DNA of 64,000 bases from Filosporella fistucella (lineage: Eukaryota > Ascomycota > Leotiomycetes > Helotiales): contig JAQJZZ010000004.1 of the NCBI GenBank assembly GCA_030077755.1, positions 930,001 through 994,000 of the forward strand. Direction: 5' to 3'. The notes under the pieces are model-generated. The model had not been told where the DNA came from, did not search any database, and saw only the letters and a list, made by a program, of their open reading frames with translations. Of this stretch, positions 22,377 to 32,568 are shown in pieces. Each line of letters begins with the position of its first letter. The first letter of the stretch is position 1. The position numbers and the translations under genes are program-made.

Positions 22377-24383
22377 AGCTCTAGATCTAGACCGTTATCG
22401 TCATAAGCTGATGGAGCAATCTGACTGCCGCCTGATAGCGTCCGAGGTTGACAAGACCCACAGGTGGGTATCGGCATATATACATTTGTCGGTGTTCAAG
22501 GTGGATAGAGGTCAAGGGCATCGGTACCGTGGCGTTTAGCGCAGCAAATTGTGTTGGTAGTTGGAGCACCACTCGAGCCCTTGGGAAAACGCCGCAATAT
22601 TGCACACATTTTAAGCTTGAGACTTCATTTGCGTCACTGTCCGAGCAATACTCGGGGAACGTTCCGACTGATTCATGTTCATGTACCTCTATTCTCTGGG
22701 ACATGGAGCGGGTATCAATGCGGGAGCGAATGCGGGAGCACCCCGAACTTCTCGGTTTCCAATATTTGTGGATGCTGTGCTAAAATCGACGTCAAACAAA
22801 CGGTATAGCACAAGTGTGAATAATAGGACCAATTGCCTCTCTGGAGCCAAAGAGGCTAGAGATTGTTGGGATGAAACGAATGCCACAAATAAGGGGTAAT
22901 GCATGAAATACTTCCGCCGCTGAAGATTTATTTCTTGGCCATACCTGAACGCGAACATACGTCTCGTTGCCTGATTCATTTTGACCACAGCTGTAATGCA
23001 TGGTCGGGATCCCCTGCAGGGAAAGTAAGCCCATGTCGCCATATCGAGCATCGAGGAGTTGTTGGCTGGCCTATCATGACTCGAAAGTTAGAAATTCGTT
23101 AACGACTCTCGTTGTCGTTTCTTCCTCTCCCTCCTTTCTTTTGCAATGCCAGACAATTGCAGCTTTTTGGCTCCACTTCTCCACATTGCCGGTCTGAAGT
23201 TTCGCGCTGTTCTTGACATGAAGTCCCGGAAGATTGTCTGACTTCGTCCAAATAAAGCATCTTCAGGGGCGCGGAAGGTGATCCCGCCGCTTCCGAGTCT
23301 GACTTGCATAAGTTTTCCTTCCTTCCTCCAGCCTGTCGCTCGCTTGATCTGGGGTAGGAGTCGCTGCCCCAGCCTCAAAACAGCAGAGGAGAATCCTCCG
23401 AAGAGGCAAATAGTATTGGAGTCAAGCTTCCAGTTGTTCTGTTTATCCGTTTTCCTCAGCATTACATTCTCTTTGGAGCGCATTGGAAGTTGCAGCCACG
23501 GGATTTGTGTGAAAGGACCGATCAAGTTTGCAGAGGCAGTTAGCACCTGCAATTCACACTTCGCAATAGTTCATATCCGGGCTGCAATTTCTGATCGGTG
23601 AATGAATCGCCGATCAATTCACAATTCGTCTACTGATACTCGATTGGGCTATCGGGCTCAGGGTTGAGTGCCTCGTAGTGGCTCAAACACACGCTTGTTG
23701 TTCCAGGATGGCGATGATTGGGAACATTTGATACTTCGAGTCGATGCTCTCTGCCGGGCCTCGAATGCAGTTCGGATGGACCATGTAAGTCTCGTGTTCG
23801 GCCGGTTGATGTCTCTTGACTAAGTTCAATGAATCTACAGGGTTAGCTTTGTCATTGTGGCATCAGCCAGGAACTGAAATTTGTTCTGAACAGGTCAAAA
23901 TTTGTCATTGCGGTGTCTGTTTTGAGGATATCAGTCGTGAAACATATTGCATGCGCGTTATTTAATGAATATAATGATTCCATCCATGGACCAAACCAGG
24001 CGAAATCACAATAAAGTCGAGAAATCGAATAATACTCGCAGCTCGAGCGTGGCACAATAGTAGGGATGGTTAAGAGTCCGCGAAACAGCAAAGTGAGGCG
24101 GTGAAAATTTTGCATCACCAAAGTTAACGAATGTGAAACTAATTTATGTGAGATGTCAAAAAACATCATATATATTTGAAAGCAAATTGAGGATGTCAAT
24201 GGTGTTGAGATGTCAAGGGGTCGCCCATATTCGGACGGATTAAGACTAGCGTTCTTCGGAACGCGCTATTGTTGCCTCCCTGGACGCGACCTTGCCTCGC
24301 GATCTTCAGCCTTGTCTCTTCACGATTGACACAATAACTTTCAGAGGAACCAAACACTCTTTTTGAAATAGCACGAAATCGCT
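22377..24383. other. 2-kb divergent intergenic region
   Basis: Separates the rhodopsin-domain gene (minus) from the DEK_C gene (plus), so it holds both promoters. Many overlapping short frames on both strands, the longest 154 codons at 23088-23552 minus, show no family resemblance. A UUCG-type hairpin lies close to the DEK_C gene. Confidence 0.5.
24249..24264 (+). promoter_or_regulatory. GCGTTC-TTCG-GAACGC hairpin upstream of the DEK_C gene
   Basis: A perfect 6-bp stem capped by TTCG with a C-G closing pair, the known extra-stable cUUCGg tetraloop form if transcribed. It ends about 120 nt before the ATG at 24384, so it may lie in the 5' UTR. Its role is unknown. Confidence 0.45.
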
Positions 24384-25934
24384 ATGGCTCCATCTAAGCA
24401 AAAACTTGAAGCTCTCCTCCGGAGTGGAGTAGAGCAAATGTTTCAACAAGATCGTGATAGTCTGACAGTGAAAAAAGTGAGGGAACGTGTAGAAAAGGAA
24501 GCTGGACTAGACCCTGGATTTTTTTCGAAAGAAGATTGGAAAGACAAGAGCAAAACATTCATCAAATCATATGCGGTTCGTTGTGCTGCTCAACTAGCAA
24601 TTTTCAACTGACTTGTGGTGTTTCAGGAAGAGCTGGTGAAGGCAGAAGAGGCTGAGGTTCAAGATGCGCCAGAACCCACCCCAAAGAAAGCTGCACCAGC
24701 GCCGAAAAAAGGCATGAAAAGATCATCAGATAATGTGAAGGGCAGGCCCACAAAGAGACAAAAGAAGGCAGCGACGCCTTCCGACGAGGATTTGACCGAG
24801 GCAAGCGAATCGCCTGCGGAAGAGACTGAGGAATCCGAACTGGGAGACTCGGACGATAGTGATGCCCCGAAACGAAAGACCACCAAGAAAACAAAAGCTG
24901 TCACAGTAGCCAAACGAGGGTCCAGGTCCAAGACAAAGGTAGATTCCGAAGACGACGAAGAAATCCTTAGTGAAGATTTCACGGATAGCGATGTCCCAAA
25001 GATCAAAAAGAAATCCCTGCCGAAGAAAAAGACACCAGTGAAGCGCCAGGCAGGGAAGAAGGTTGAGGTGGTTTCTGAGGATGATGAAGAGGAGGTGACG
25101 CCAGCAGTGGCAGATTCAGAGGATGATCCTCGTGAAGCAGAGCCCCCAAAATCTGCGAAGAGGGCGACTCCCAAAAAATCTACTCCGAAGAAAGCTACTC
25201 CGAAGATAGAAAGTCACAAGCCGCAATTTATAAAGGCCCCAGAATCGGATGAAGAAAAATCAAAGCCAGAACCAGTAGTAGATAATGCTTCCGATTCCGA
25301 AATGTCTGTTGTGATCGACGAAGGGCCAAAACCAAAACGCAAGCGCAAATCCGATTCGAATTCTGCTCCATCATCAAAAAACAAAGCCTCAAAAGGAGAA
25401 AAACCAGCCAAGGTAACGAAGACCAAAACTCCTGCTGCAGCCAAGGATCTTTCGCCAGACGAGTTACAGATCAAGACCCTTCAATCACATCTTACGAAAT
25501 GTGGCATTAAGAAAATCTGGCAATTCGAGTTGAAGCAATATGGGGATGATTCAAAAGCCAAGATCAAACATTTATCAAATGCTTTGAAAGATATTGGTAT
25601 GACAGGACGATTCAGTGAAGCGAGAGCAAAGGAGATCAAAGAGCAGAGAGAACTGATGGCGGACCTGGAGGCTGTCAAGGAAGGCGAGAAGAGTTGGGGG
25701 TTGGAGAGCGGCAGAAGAGCGAGTAGAAAATTAACGAAGAAGAGCTTTAAAGAAGTATCTGATGAGGAAGATGAGGATGTGAAAGGGAGTGGACTTGAGG
25801 AGGTCAAGAAAAAAACCAGAAGTGCAAGCACAGAGGATGATGAGGACGAGGATGAGCAAGCACCGGCCAGGAAGCCGAGAGCAGCGAGAGCGGCGTTGGC
25901 TTTTTTGGCAGATAGTGATGAGGATAGTGATTAG
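24384..25934 (+). CDS. DEK_C-domain chromatin-associated protein, highly charged
   Basis: Exons 24384-24575 and 24627-25934, intron of 51 bp (donor GTTCGT, acceptor TTTCAG), phase 0; 499 aa. Residues 1-64 form a DEK C-terminal-type helical domain (LEALLRSGVEQMF ... LTVKKVRERVEKEAGL). About 80-330 is disordered and Lys/Pro/Glu-rich, with many SDxED-like casein-kinase-2 sites and PKK/TPKK repeats. A conserved helical block at about 330-420 (LSPDELQIKTLQSHLTKCGIKKIW ... ALKDIGMTGRFSEARAKEIK) resembles a C-terminal domain in fungal proteins annotated only as transcriptional regulator. The tail is acidic, ending AFLADSDEDSD. Nuclear DNA or histone binding is inferred from composition and DEK_C. 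Confidence 0.85.
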
Positions 25935-26102
25935 ATCTTCTCACAGGGTACAGAGAATATATACCGAATATTGAGGACTATCCTAAAAGCCTATACGAGT
26001 GATAAATCAAAAGTATATTTGTATCATCACACTTTCCTCTCAAGTTTTTTGTGGAAATGTGGCATGACTTCGGATGCAATATTTTCTCGCTACCTAAGCT
26101 AA

Positions 26103-28468
26103 CTAAAACATGCCTAGCAGATCCTCATTCGTCTTCTTGCTACTATCACCATGCATTTGTGTCTGCGGCGGAGGTGGTTGGCTCGGCCCACCCAAATCTA
26201 ATCCTGCAAATCCATTCATCATATCATTTTGCATGCCTCCTGACCCTGATGCTGGAGCTGATCCATTCATATCAAACAAGCCCATCATGTCATCCATACT
26301 GCTCGCACCAGGTGGTGCTCCCGCTTGAGGGCTTGCAACTCTTTGGGGAGTTCCAGCCAGTCCTTCCAGACCAGAAGCACCGCCAGTAGGGCGAGCATCT
26401 GCAGAAGCTGGAGCAGCACCATCGAAATCTATATCCAATAAATTTTCGGCATTGTTTTGGGAGCCGTTCTGGGTTGCAACGACTGCTGCAATTGGGTTCT
26501 CGACAGCATTTTCTCGTTGTTCTTGAATCGCAGCGTGTTGAATGGCATCAGCACCATATCGACCATGGCCAACAAATGTCTCTGGTGGCTTGTGATAGAC
26601 GGATGCAAGCGTGGAAAGTTCTGTAAGGAGTTGTTCTAGGAGTGCTGGAGGTAGAGATGACATGGTAGTGGTAATGGGAGGTTTGTCGGAGAGAATGACA
26701 TTCTGTCTCAGTCAGTAATTGGTTTAGCTAGGTTAAATGATTGAGGAACTTACCTTCGCAACTTGGAGATCACCTGACAGTAAACGCCAGTAAACATATG
26801 CACGATCTCTAATATCGGGGTTGTCGTTCTCAGCTGTAGCTGCTTGTAGGACCTTTTGAACAAGTGCTTGGTTGTTGTCGGGCTTCTTCAAAAAGAGCTT
26901 GACCACTGCTGTCAAGATCTGCAATTGGGTTTGAGTGAACTCTTCCATGAATCCTTCAACGAAGCCAGCCAAGATTTCATCAGCATTACTTATCTTTTCA
27001 GCATACTCTCCTACAATCCAGATGAGAGCACCCCGTGCGTTTGGCTCATCCAATTCATCAATATACTGGCAGAGTGTAGGGATTATGCCTTCGTAACCGG
27101 GGTACTTTCTGAAGATATCTTTGATGACAACAATGGCCTCCTGAACCACATAGTTGACCTTCGTAGCAATAAGATCTAGGAGAGTATTGACACACTTCTC
27201 ACTAGCACTCTCAATCTTGATAGCAGCTTGTCCAATAGCTTTCACGGCTCTCCGTACGAAGTCCATGTCCACTTCCAAGGCGTACTCCTTTAGTTCTGCC
27301 AAAAGTTGATCCACATTCTTGTCATTTGCTATCCGTACCATAATCTCCAATTTTTGAAGCTTGACGTATGGAGGATCATTATATTTGCAGAAGAACACTC
27401 GAAGCTCTTTGCTTAGAATATCTGGCTTCGCTTGGAGCAGAAGATCAATATTTCGCAGCGCAACATATTGAACTTCGGGAGCGGATGCAACCAGAGTGAC
27501 TAAATTCATATCAGTAAAGCTCTTGAGGGCCAAGTAGACGCTCATACCTAATGGAGGAGCCATTTTCTTTAGATACTGCTTGTTCAACTCGGCACTGACA
27601 TATCTCATGTGCAAGAAAACCACCTTCACTGCTGCCAAAACTACACTAGGATTGACATGCTGGAATTGAGGCGACACTCTTTCACAGATGTGCTCTGATT
27701 CCTTTACATCTTGTGCCTTATAATCCGCCAAAGTAGTAAGTATGGTCACTCTTCCCCATTCCGTGCACTCATTTAAGGCCATCAGCATTTTCTTCAAAGT
27801 GGCTGGAGTGACTCGAAGTGCTTTCGTTTCGGGGGCTGCCTCGTTGATCTCTACCAGCGCTGTGACAGAATTGGCTACCACCATCGGATTTGGATCTCCA
27901 ATCATTTCTTGTAAAGTTTCCAGGAATCCATTTTCGAGACACATGGTGGGGTTTAGGTCGAAGAGTTTCGCAACACATATAGCTGCCGTCTTTCGCACAT
28001 ACGGCGATTCATCCCTTAACGTTTTCCGTAAAGGTTCCTCCATGTAATCTACCATCTTATCCACTCGAATACACCCCATAGTTCGAATCGCCAGAGCTCG
28101 AACCAAAGGGTTTGGATCCTCGGAATCTTGTACGAATGTGTTGACCGCCAGAATACAGAGGTCTGGATGCGATTTGGCATAATTCCTGAGACATATTAAT
28201 ACGGCTCTCCAAAGGCGCAGCGATCCGGCAACACATACATCAGGTACAGGTATACCAATTTCTTCTGATCCAGATCTGCTGTGGCAATGTTTTTCAATAC
28301 ATCCGGGAACAGTGCAGACACATCTTTGCCCAATGTCATGGACATGATGGTCTTCTGAATCGCCTCCTTTCGTTCGTATGCATATTGCGATACCAATCCC
28401 GCTCTCAATTCGAAGGTTTCTCCTTTCCTGGGTACCGCGAAGGCCCCTTTGATACGGTTTACCGCCAT
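26103..28468 (-). CDS. APL2: AP-1 clathrin adaptor complex, beta subunit
   Basis: Large subunit of the AP-1 adaptor that links cargo to clathrin at the trans-Golgi network and endosomes. Three exons: 28468-28239, 28185-26754, 26702-26103; phases agree, 753 aa. The start [22 protein letters not shown] is the conserved N-terminus. The armadillo-like trunk follows ([41 protein letters not shown]). Intron 1 (53 bp) restores LMNYAK. The hinge after about 610 is Ala/Gly/Pro-rich and carries a clathrin box LLDID at 642-646. The C-terminus is short and ends DLLGMF, so the full appendage domain of animal beta-adaptins is absent, as in other fungal AP-1 beta subunits. It shares a 392-bp divergent promoter with a small membrane-protein gene. 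Confidence 0.96.
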
Positions 28469-28860
28469 CGCTCACACAGATGGCGATTTTGAGGTGTGCC
28501 CCTCATACGCCTCCGGCTTCGACAATTGAACGGTGAGGCAGCAGCTTTGTGCGATCTCGGAGATACTTCTATTGACGTCCGGTTGGAGTTTGATTTCTTC
28601 TCGAGTTTATCGTGCGTTGTTTTTCGAGCGCTGAGAAAAAGAGCTTAGGTGATGTGGAGGTTGATGTTGTCTTGAATCTGGCAGCTTCAGCCTTCTGGGT
28701 GCGCTTGGGAAATGTCGGCGCTAGTGACACTTGAAGAACAAGGGGGGTCCAACTTCAAACTTCACGTGCATCTCCTATTATTTATGGGACTTGAAACAAT
28801 AGTTTCGTAGGAGCAATATATCTCCATGGTAAGGAGGACTTTCCTCTCCCTAAGTTGAAC
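28469..28860. promoter_or_regulatory. Divergent promoter between APL2 and the 58-aa membrane protein
   Basis: 392 bp between two oppositely oriented starts. It contains a TCACGTG palindrome core at 28763-28768, 93 bp upstream of the small gene; CACGTG is the Cbf1/bHLH core. No TATA box is clear. Confidence 0.45.
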
Positions 28861-29089
28861 ATGAGTCTAATCGCATCTTCCAAGGCAAACCTTCCCAATC
28901 TTCGTCGATTGTTCGTCGAAGCTAGATCTGATGCTGAAGAGAGTGCATACTCGAGAACTGCAGTGAGTAACTCAAGTGCCATTGTCTAGGTTTCCTCATA
29001 CTCACTAAATCTAGTTCTATAACATCGTTTTATTCGTCTCCTCGGTAGCAGTCTTCAGTCTGATAGCTCAACGTGCTAGCAAAGCATAA
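28861..29089 (+). CDS. 58-aa single-pass membrane protein, unrecognised
   Basis: Two exons, 28861-28962 and 29015-29089. The intron is 52 bp with donor GTGAGT, a CTAAA-type branch and acceptor TCTAG, phase 0. The product is 34 + 24 residues. The first exon encodes a polar, basic-then-acidic segment (LPNLRRLFVEARSDAEES). The second is a hydrophobic helix (FYNIVLFVSSVAVFSLIAQ) with a short basic tail RASKA. The N-terminus could be amphipathic. The shape, a polar N-half with a tail anchor, resembles small mitochondrial or ER accessory subunits, but I recognise no family. A correct GT-AG intron that joins two open frames and creates one TM argues for a real gene; both pieces are too short for ordinary gene finders. 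Confidence 0.62.
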
Positions 29090-29545
29090 TGAAAGCACTA
29101 TCCTGAGATAGAACATTCACATTGGGGATCATGGCTCATATCGAGGTCTCTTAAGCCCAGACTATGGAATCTTGACTCCATTCTGGGAGTGATTATGGGG
29201 TTGGTCATGGAAAACTCCAAGCTATCGATGAGTTTTACGAATCGGCTTGCAGTTCACGCCAAAGAGGGCAGGGCTGACGAGAGAGGCAAATTATGGCCTA
29301 AATTGTTTTAGATGCTGGCAAGTACTGAACAGAAACCAATACTCTGCTCTGTCAGCTATCCACAGCAAACGATTTGTCCATAACCTATAGCATGTCTTAA
29401 TAGACACACACATGTCCCTCTAGCAGGCACCTCATCCATCATAATCCGATCCCAACCTTCCCATATGTCCAACCAGCCCAGCACCTCTATGAGCAATTCC
29501 TTCCCTGGGTATCCATCTATATTCCATGTACACACATCGCTCCCT
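29090..29545. other. Intergenic, convergent 3' ends
   Basis: Between the 3' ends of the 58-aa gene and BOL2. No further gene is seen. Confidence 0.6.
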
Positions 29546-29949
29546 CTAAGCCGTAGTTCCCGTTACCACTTCCCCAGTTGTCTCCTTGCCTGGCGCCACA
29601 GCCTGATTCCCATCCTGTGCCTGCTTCTCCCACTGTTCTGGCGTATAGCATTTCGGAGTCCAAGCATGGATAGCTGCAACCTCTGCTTTCAGAGCAGTGT
29701 TCACCAACCGGTGTCTTGCCAGCGTTGTCTTCTTCTCGAATAAAGGTGAGACTATCACTGCAGAAAAGGCTTGTCCGCATCCACCTATTCATAACTTAGA
29801 ATCGAGAGATATTATAAAGTGAGGGAGCGCGTGGAGGGGTAGTGGGGTAACAAACCAGACATATCTTCAATCTGCACATAAGTCGCTTGCAATTGTTCTC
29901 GCAGCTTAATCTTGAGGCCCTCTTCCGTAACACCACTTGTATCAGCCAT
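29546..29949 (-). CDS. BOL2: BolA-family protein (Bol2/Fra2-like)
   Basis: Small [2Fe-2S]-related protein that partners monothiol glutaredoxins in iron sensing or Fe-S trafficking. Exons 29949-29856 and 29784-29546, intron of 71 bp; 110 aa. The N-terminus is [20 protein letters not shown], then [42 protein letters not shown], which is the BolA core. The Cys in GGCGQAF is the BolA2/Fra2-type ligand position, and the conserved His of RHRLVN is present. No targeting peptide is visible, so cytosol or nucleus is likelier than mitochondria. The C-terminal ~35 residues after [10 protein letters not shown] are an unstructured extension. Head-to-head with the NIF3 gene, 195 bp apart. Confidence 0.92.
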
Positions 29950-30144
29950 GGCTACGATAAAGCAACACTGACTCTATGTTGCGAAGATACAAGGGTTGTG
30001 TCTTGAGGAAAAGTTGATGTGAAATCAACTCCGAGATCGCGAAGCAAACAGCTCAAACATCATACAAGCGGCCGCTTCAATTTCCCTCTAGGTCCAGTCT
30101 GATCTGATTTCTATACAAGTTCACAAAATTTGAGCTTGTGAACA
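29950..30144. promoter_or_regulatory. Divergent promoter BOL2 / NIF3
   Basis: Only 195 bp separate the two start codons. A NotI-like GCGGCCGC palindrome lies at 30068-30075. No TATA box is obvious. Confidence 0.5.
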
Positions 30145-31360
30145 ATGCTTGCGAGGCAAATAGCAAGAAGATCAATTAGTACTATGGCTTCTTCAAAACC
30201 ACTTGTTTCGCCATTCACCTGTGCAGTTGTGTCTGCAATGAGGAAATTGTGCGTTCTCATTAACACTCACGTGAATTCACCAGGCTGATGATATCTAGAT
30301 ATCCTGAGAAGCTTGCAGATAGCAGTTTCGATAATACAGGCCGTAAGTATCCCCTCTCATATAACTCAAGAACTATTCTAATACATTCAAAGTCCTACTC
30401 GAAGCACCTTATCGACAAAATCACCTCAGAAACGCTGTGCTTCTTACCAATGATCTCACAACAGGAGTAGCAGATGAAGCAATACAGAAAAAATGTTCTA
30501 TAGTTATCACATATCGTAAAAGCTCCCCATATTCATATATACTACTTTAAAGTTGACCGTATACTAGATCCCATAATATTTCGTCCTCTCAAATCTCTAA
30601 CTCAAAGCAACACACAACAACATTCTCTCCTACGTCTCGCTCAAGAAGGCATAAGTGTCTATAGTCCACATACAGCCGTGGACGCCGCTCCTCTGGGTAT
30701 AAACAACTGGCTAGCAGACATAATCACCACCAACGCAATCCAAGAGTAAGTCCTCCTCCCTCTCTAATCCTCTTTAAGCAAGACTTACTTACAAACCCCA
30801 GCGGAACCGAAGTCCCAATCTTCCACACCAGAGAAGTAATCAACCCCGTGAAAGACGCCCCCGAAGGCTTCGAAACCGCAGGATATGGTCGCATAGTCCA
30901 ATTCAGCGCCTCCCAACGCCTGGGAAATATCGTTAACAGAGTAATGGCCAATCTACAACTCCATGCCGTCTCCGTAGCTATCCCGCAACATCTCTCTATG
31001 CATTCCTCCGGATACGATCACCAGATATGGTCTGTAGGTATCTGCGCCGGTTCCGGAGGGTCCATGTTGAATGGGCTGGATGTCGATTTACTATTTACGG
31101 GGGAATTGAGCCATCATGAGGCTTTGGCCGCAGTCGAGAATGGGAAGTGTGTAATTACCGTTTTTCATAGCAATTCCGAGAGGCGGTATCTGGCATCAGG
31201 CATGAAACCTGCGTTGCAGAGACAGGTGACGTTGGAGATTGAGGATATGCTTCTCAAGGGAGCATGGGAGAATGGTCTCCTGGAAAACTTTGAGGTGCTG
31301 GTTAGTGCTGTTGATAGGGATCCATTTGAGATCATTACCCAACAGTTCGGGCCAACATAG
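30145..31360 (+). CDS. NIF3: NIF3 / DUF34 family metal-binding protein
   Basis: Widely conserved protein of uncertain biochemical role (yeast Nif3; once linked to GTP cyclohydrolase 1 type 2 by annotation). Five exons: 30145-30248, 30299-30342, 30393-30515, 30568-30745, 30802-31360; phases agree, 335 aa. Family motifs: the metal-site His of ITYHPIIF, SPHTAVDAAPLGINNWLAD, the glycine-rich ICAGSGGSML, LFTGELSHHEAL, and a second His/Glu patch CVITVFHSNSERRYL. The N-terminus MLARQIARRSIS is basic and amphipathic like a mitochondrial leader. A second in-frame ATG at 30184 (MASSK) would give a leaderless form. Exon 1 ends at TT/GTGCGT. The 3' end faces VPS51 with a 48-bp gap. Confidence 0.93.
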
Positions 31361-31408
31361 TAATGCAATGGAATGCTCATCAGGATGGTATCTTACCAAC
31401 TGGGCATG

Positions 31409-32311
31409 TCATGATTTCATTTTCCTAACATTAACCCAGCTCTTCTCCCCCGCTGCCTCCCCCCTCAACGCAGCCTCCCCATCCTCAATACAATCCTCAA
31501 CATCCTCACCACCTACCCCCCTTTCCCTCCATTTCTCCAACAACATCCTAGCAGGCTCCCACGTATTCCTAGCCTCCTCCATCTTCCCCTCTGCAACTAA
31601 CACCCTAACCCTCTCAGGCGTCTCCAAAACCCTCACTACCACCCCCTTCCTTCTCTCAGTTTTCCTTCTCTCCTCTCTCTCCCCTTCACTCATCTCCCAC
31701 TCCCTCCTCTCATTCTCCGTCATCCCCCTCCTCATACCCTCCTTAATCCCCTCCGCCCTCTCATAAATAGCGCCAATCGCCGGATCGAGCGTCCTAGCCA
31801 TCGGATCCAGGGGTTCCATCCCTCCCCTCATCCTGCCGATCGTCTCCGTCGCCGCAATCAACTTGCTATAATTATCATAAACCAATGCCTTCTTTTCCGC
31901 GTCCAGCGCTCTGATATCCGTTAGGACACCATTATACGTCCTTAATAACTCCCCCAAAGTTTGGGTTTCTAATACGTTCTTTACGTATTCAGAGGGATTG
32001 AAACCAGGCTTGTCGAGCTCGGATTCTGCGACGTCCGAGTGGGAGTGTATCGAAGAGATCTCGGAAGAGGCATCGTTGGCTTCTTCCTGAGCGAGGGCTT
32101 GAGATTGTGTTTTCTTCAGGTTATAGTATTCCCTCAGGGCGGCTCGATTTCGTTTGGGCAGCCCGGCTGAGGGCGCGTTCGAGGGATTCGGGGAATTGTC
32201 TACTGAGCGTGGGATATCGAGACTGGGACGGGAGGAGGAGGTAGGTGTTGATATTAGGGGGACTCGACGCCCGTTTACTGAGGAATCGCGGGGAGAGGCG
32301 ATTGTGGACAT
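31409..32311 (-). CDS. VPS51: GARP complex subunit Vps51
   Basis: Tethering-complex subunit (GARP) for endosome-to-trans-Golgi retrograde transport; Vps51 contacts the t-SNARE Tlg1 in yeast. Single exon, 300 aa. Residues 1-90 are Ser/Pro-rich and disordered. A short motif LPKRNRAALREYYNLKK comes near 52-68. The Vps51/Vps67 homology follows at about 105-190 (FNPSEYVKNVLETQTLGELLRTYNGVLTDIRALDAEKKALVYDNYSKLIAATETI). The C-terminal third is very rich in Arg, Glu and Met (EGIKEGMRRGMTENERREWE) and predicted helical or coiled coil. On the coding strand it is strongly purine-biased. Start ATG at 32311; divergent from RMI1 with 257 bp between starts. Confidence 0.9.
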   Translation of the reverse strand: MSTIASPRDSSVNGRRVPLISTPTSSSRPSLDIPRSVDNSPNPSNAPSAGLPKRNRAALREYYNLKKTQSQALAQEEANDASSEISSIHSHSDVAESELDKPGFNPSEYVKNVLETQTLGELLRTYNGVLTDIRALDAEKKALVYDNYSKLIAATETIGRMRGGMEPLDPMARTLDPAIGAIYERAEGIKEGMRRGMTENERREWEMSEGEREERRKTERRKGVVVRVLETPERVRVLVAEGKMEEARNTWEPARMLLEKWRERGVGGEDVEDCIEDGEAALRGEAAGEKSWVNVRKMKS

Positions 32312-32568
32312 TGTAGGTGTAGGTAAGTTAGGGTAGGGTTATTATCTTTTCTTCGAATGGCTCCCTATGCCTTGTGAGAGGTGGTAGAATAATGTCTTGG
32401 AATAGGAGTAAGGTTGCACAAGGAAAGGAAGCTCAGCTGCAAGGCTGCAAGCGAGGCTGGGAATTTCTCGACCTCAAGATGGAAATTCACATTCATTCAC
32501 AAACACATCTACCAACAACCATGGCATGGCCCCGATCTCGAATCGATCCATAACAAACACACATTAAA
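32312..32568. promoter_or_regulatory. Divergent promoter VPS51 / RMI1
   Basis: 257 bp between head-to-head starts. It contains a short GTAGGTGTAGGTAAGTTAGGGTAGGG-like G/T run next to VPS51 (about 32313-32338) and a CAAC/ACCA-rich tract next to RMI1. No TATA box is clear. Confidence 0.5.

Noticed and set aside
23088..23552. 154-codon basic frame upstream of the DEK_C gene
   Set aside because: Random-looking composition, no domain, no convincing intron partners, and overlapping frames of similar size on the other strand.
24659..25174. 171-codon Ser/Phe-rich minus frame
   Set aside because: Shadow of the Lys/Asp/Glu-rich DEK_C protein on the other strand.
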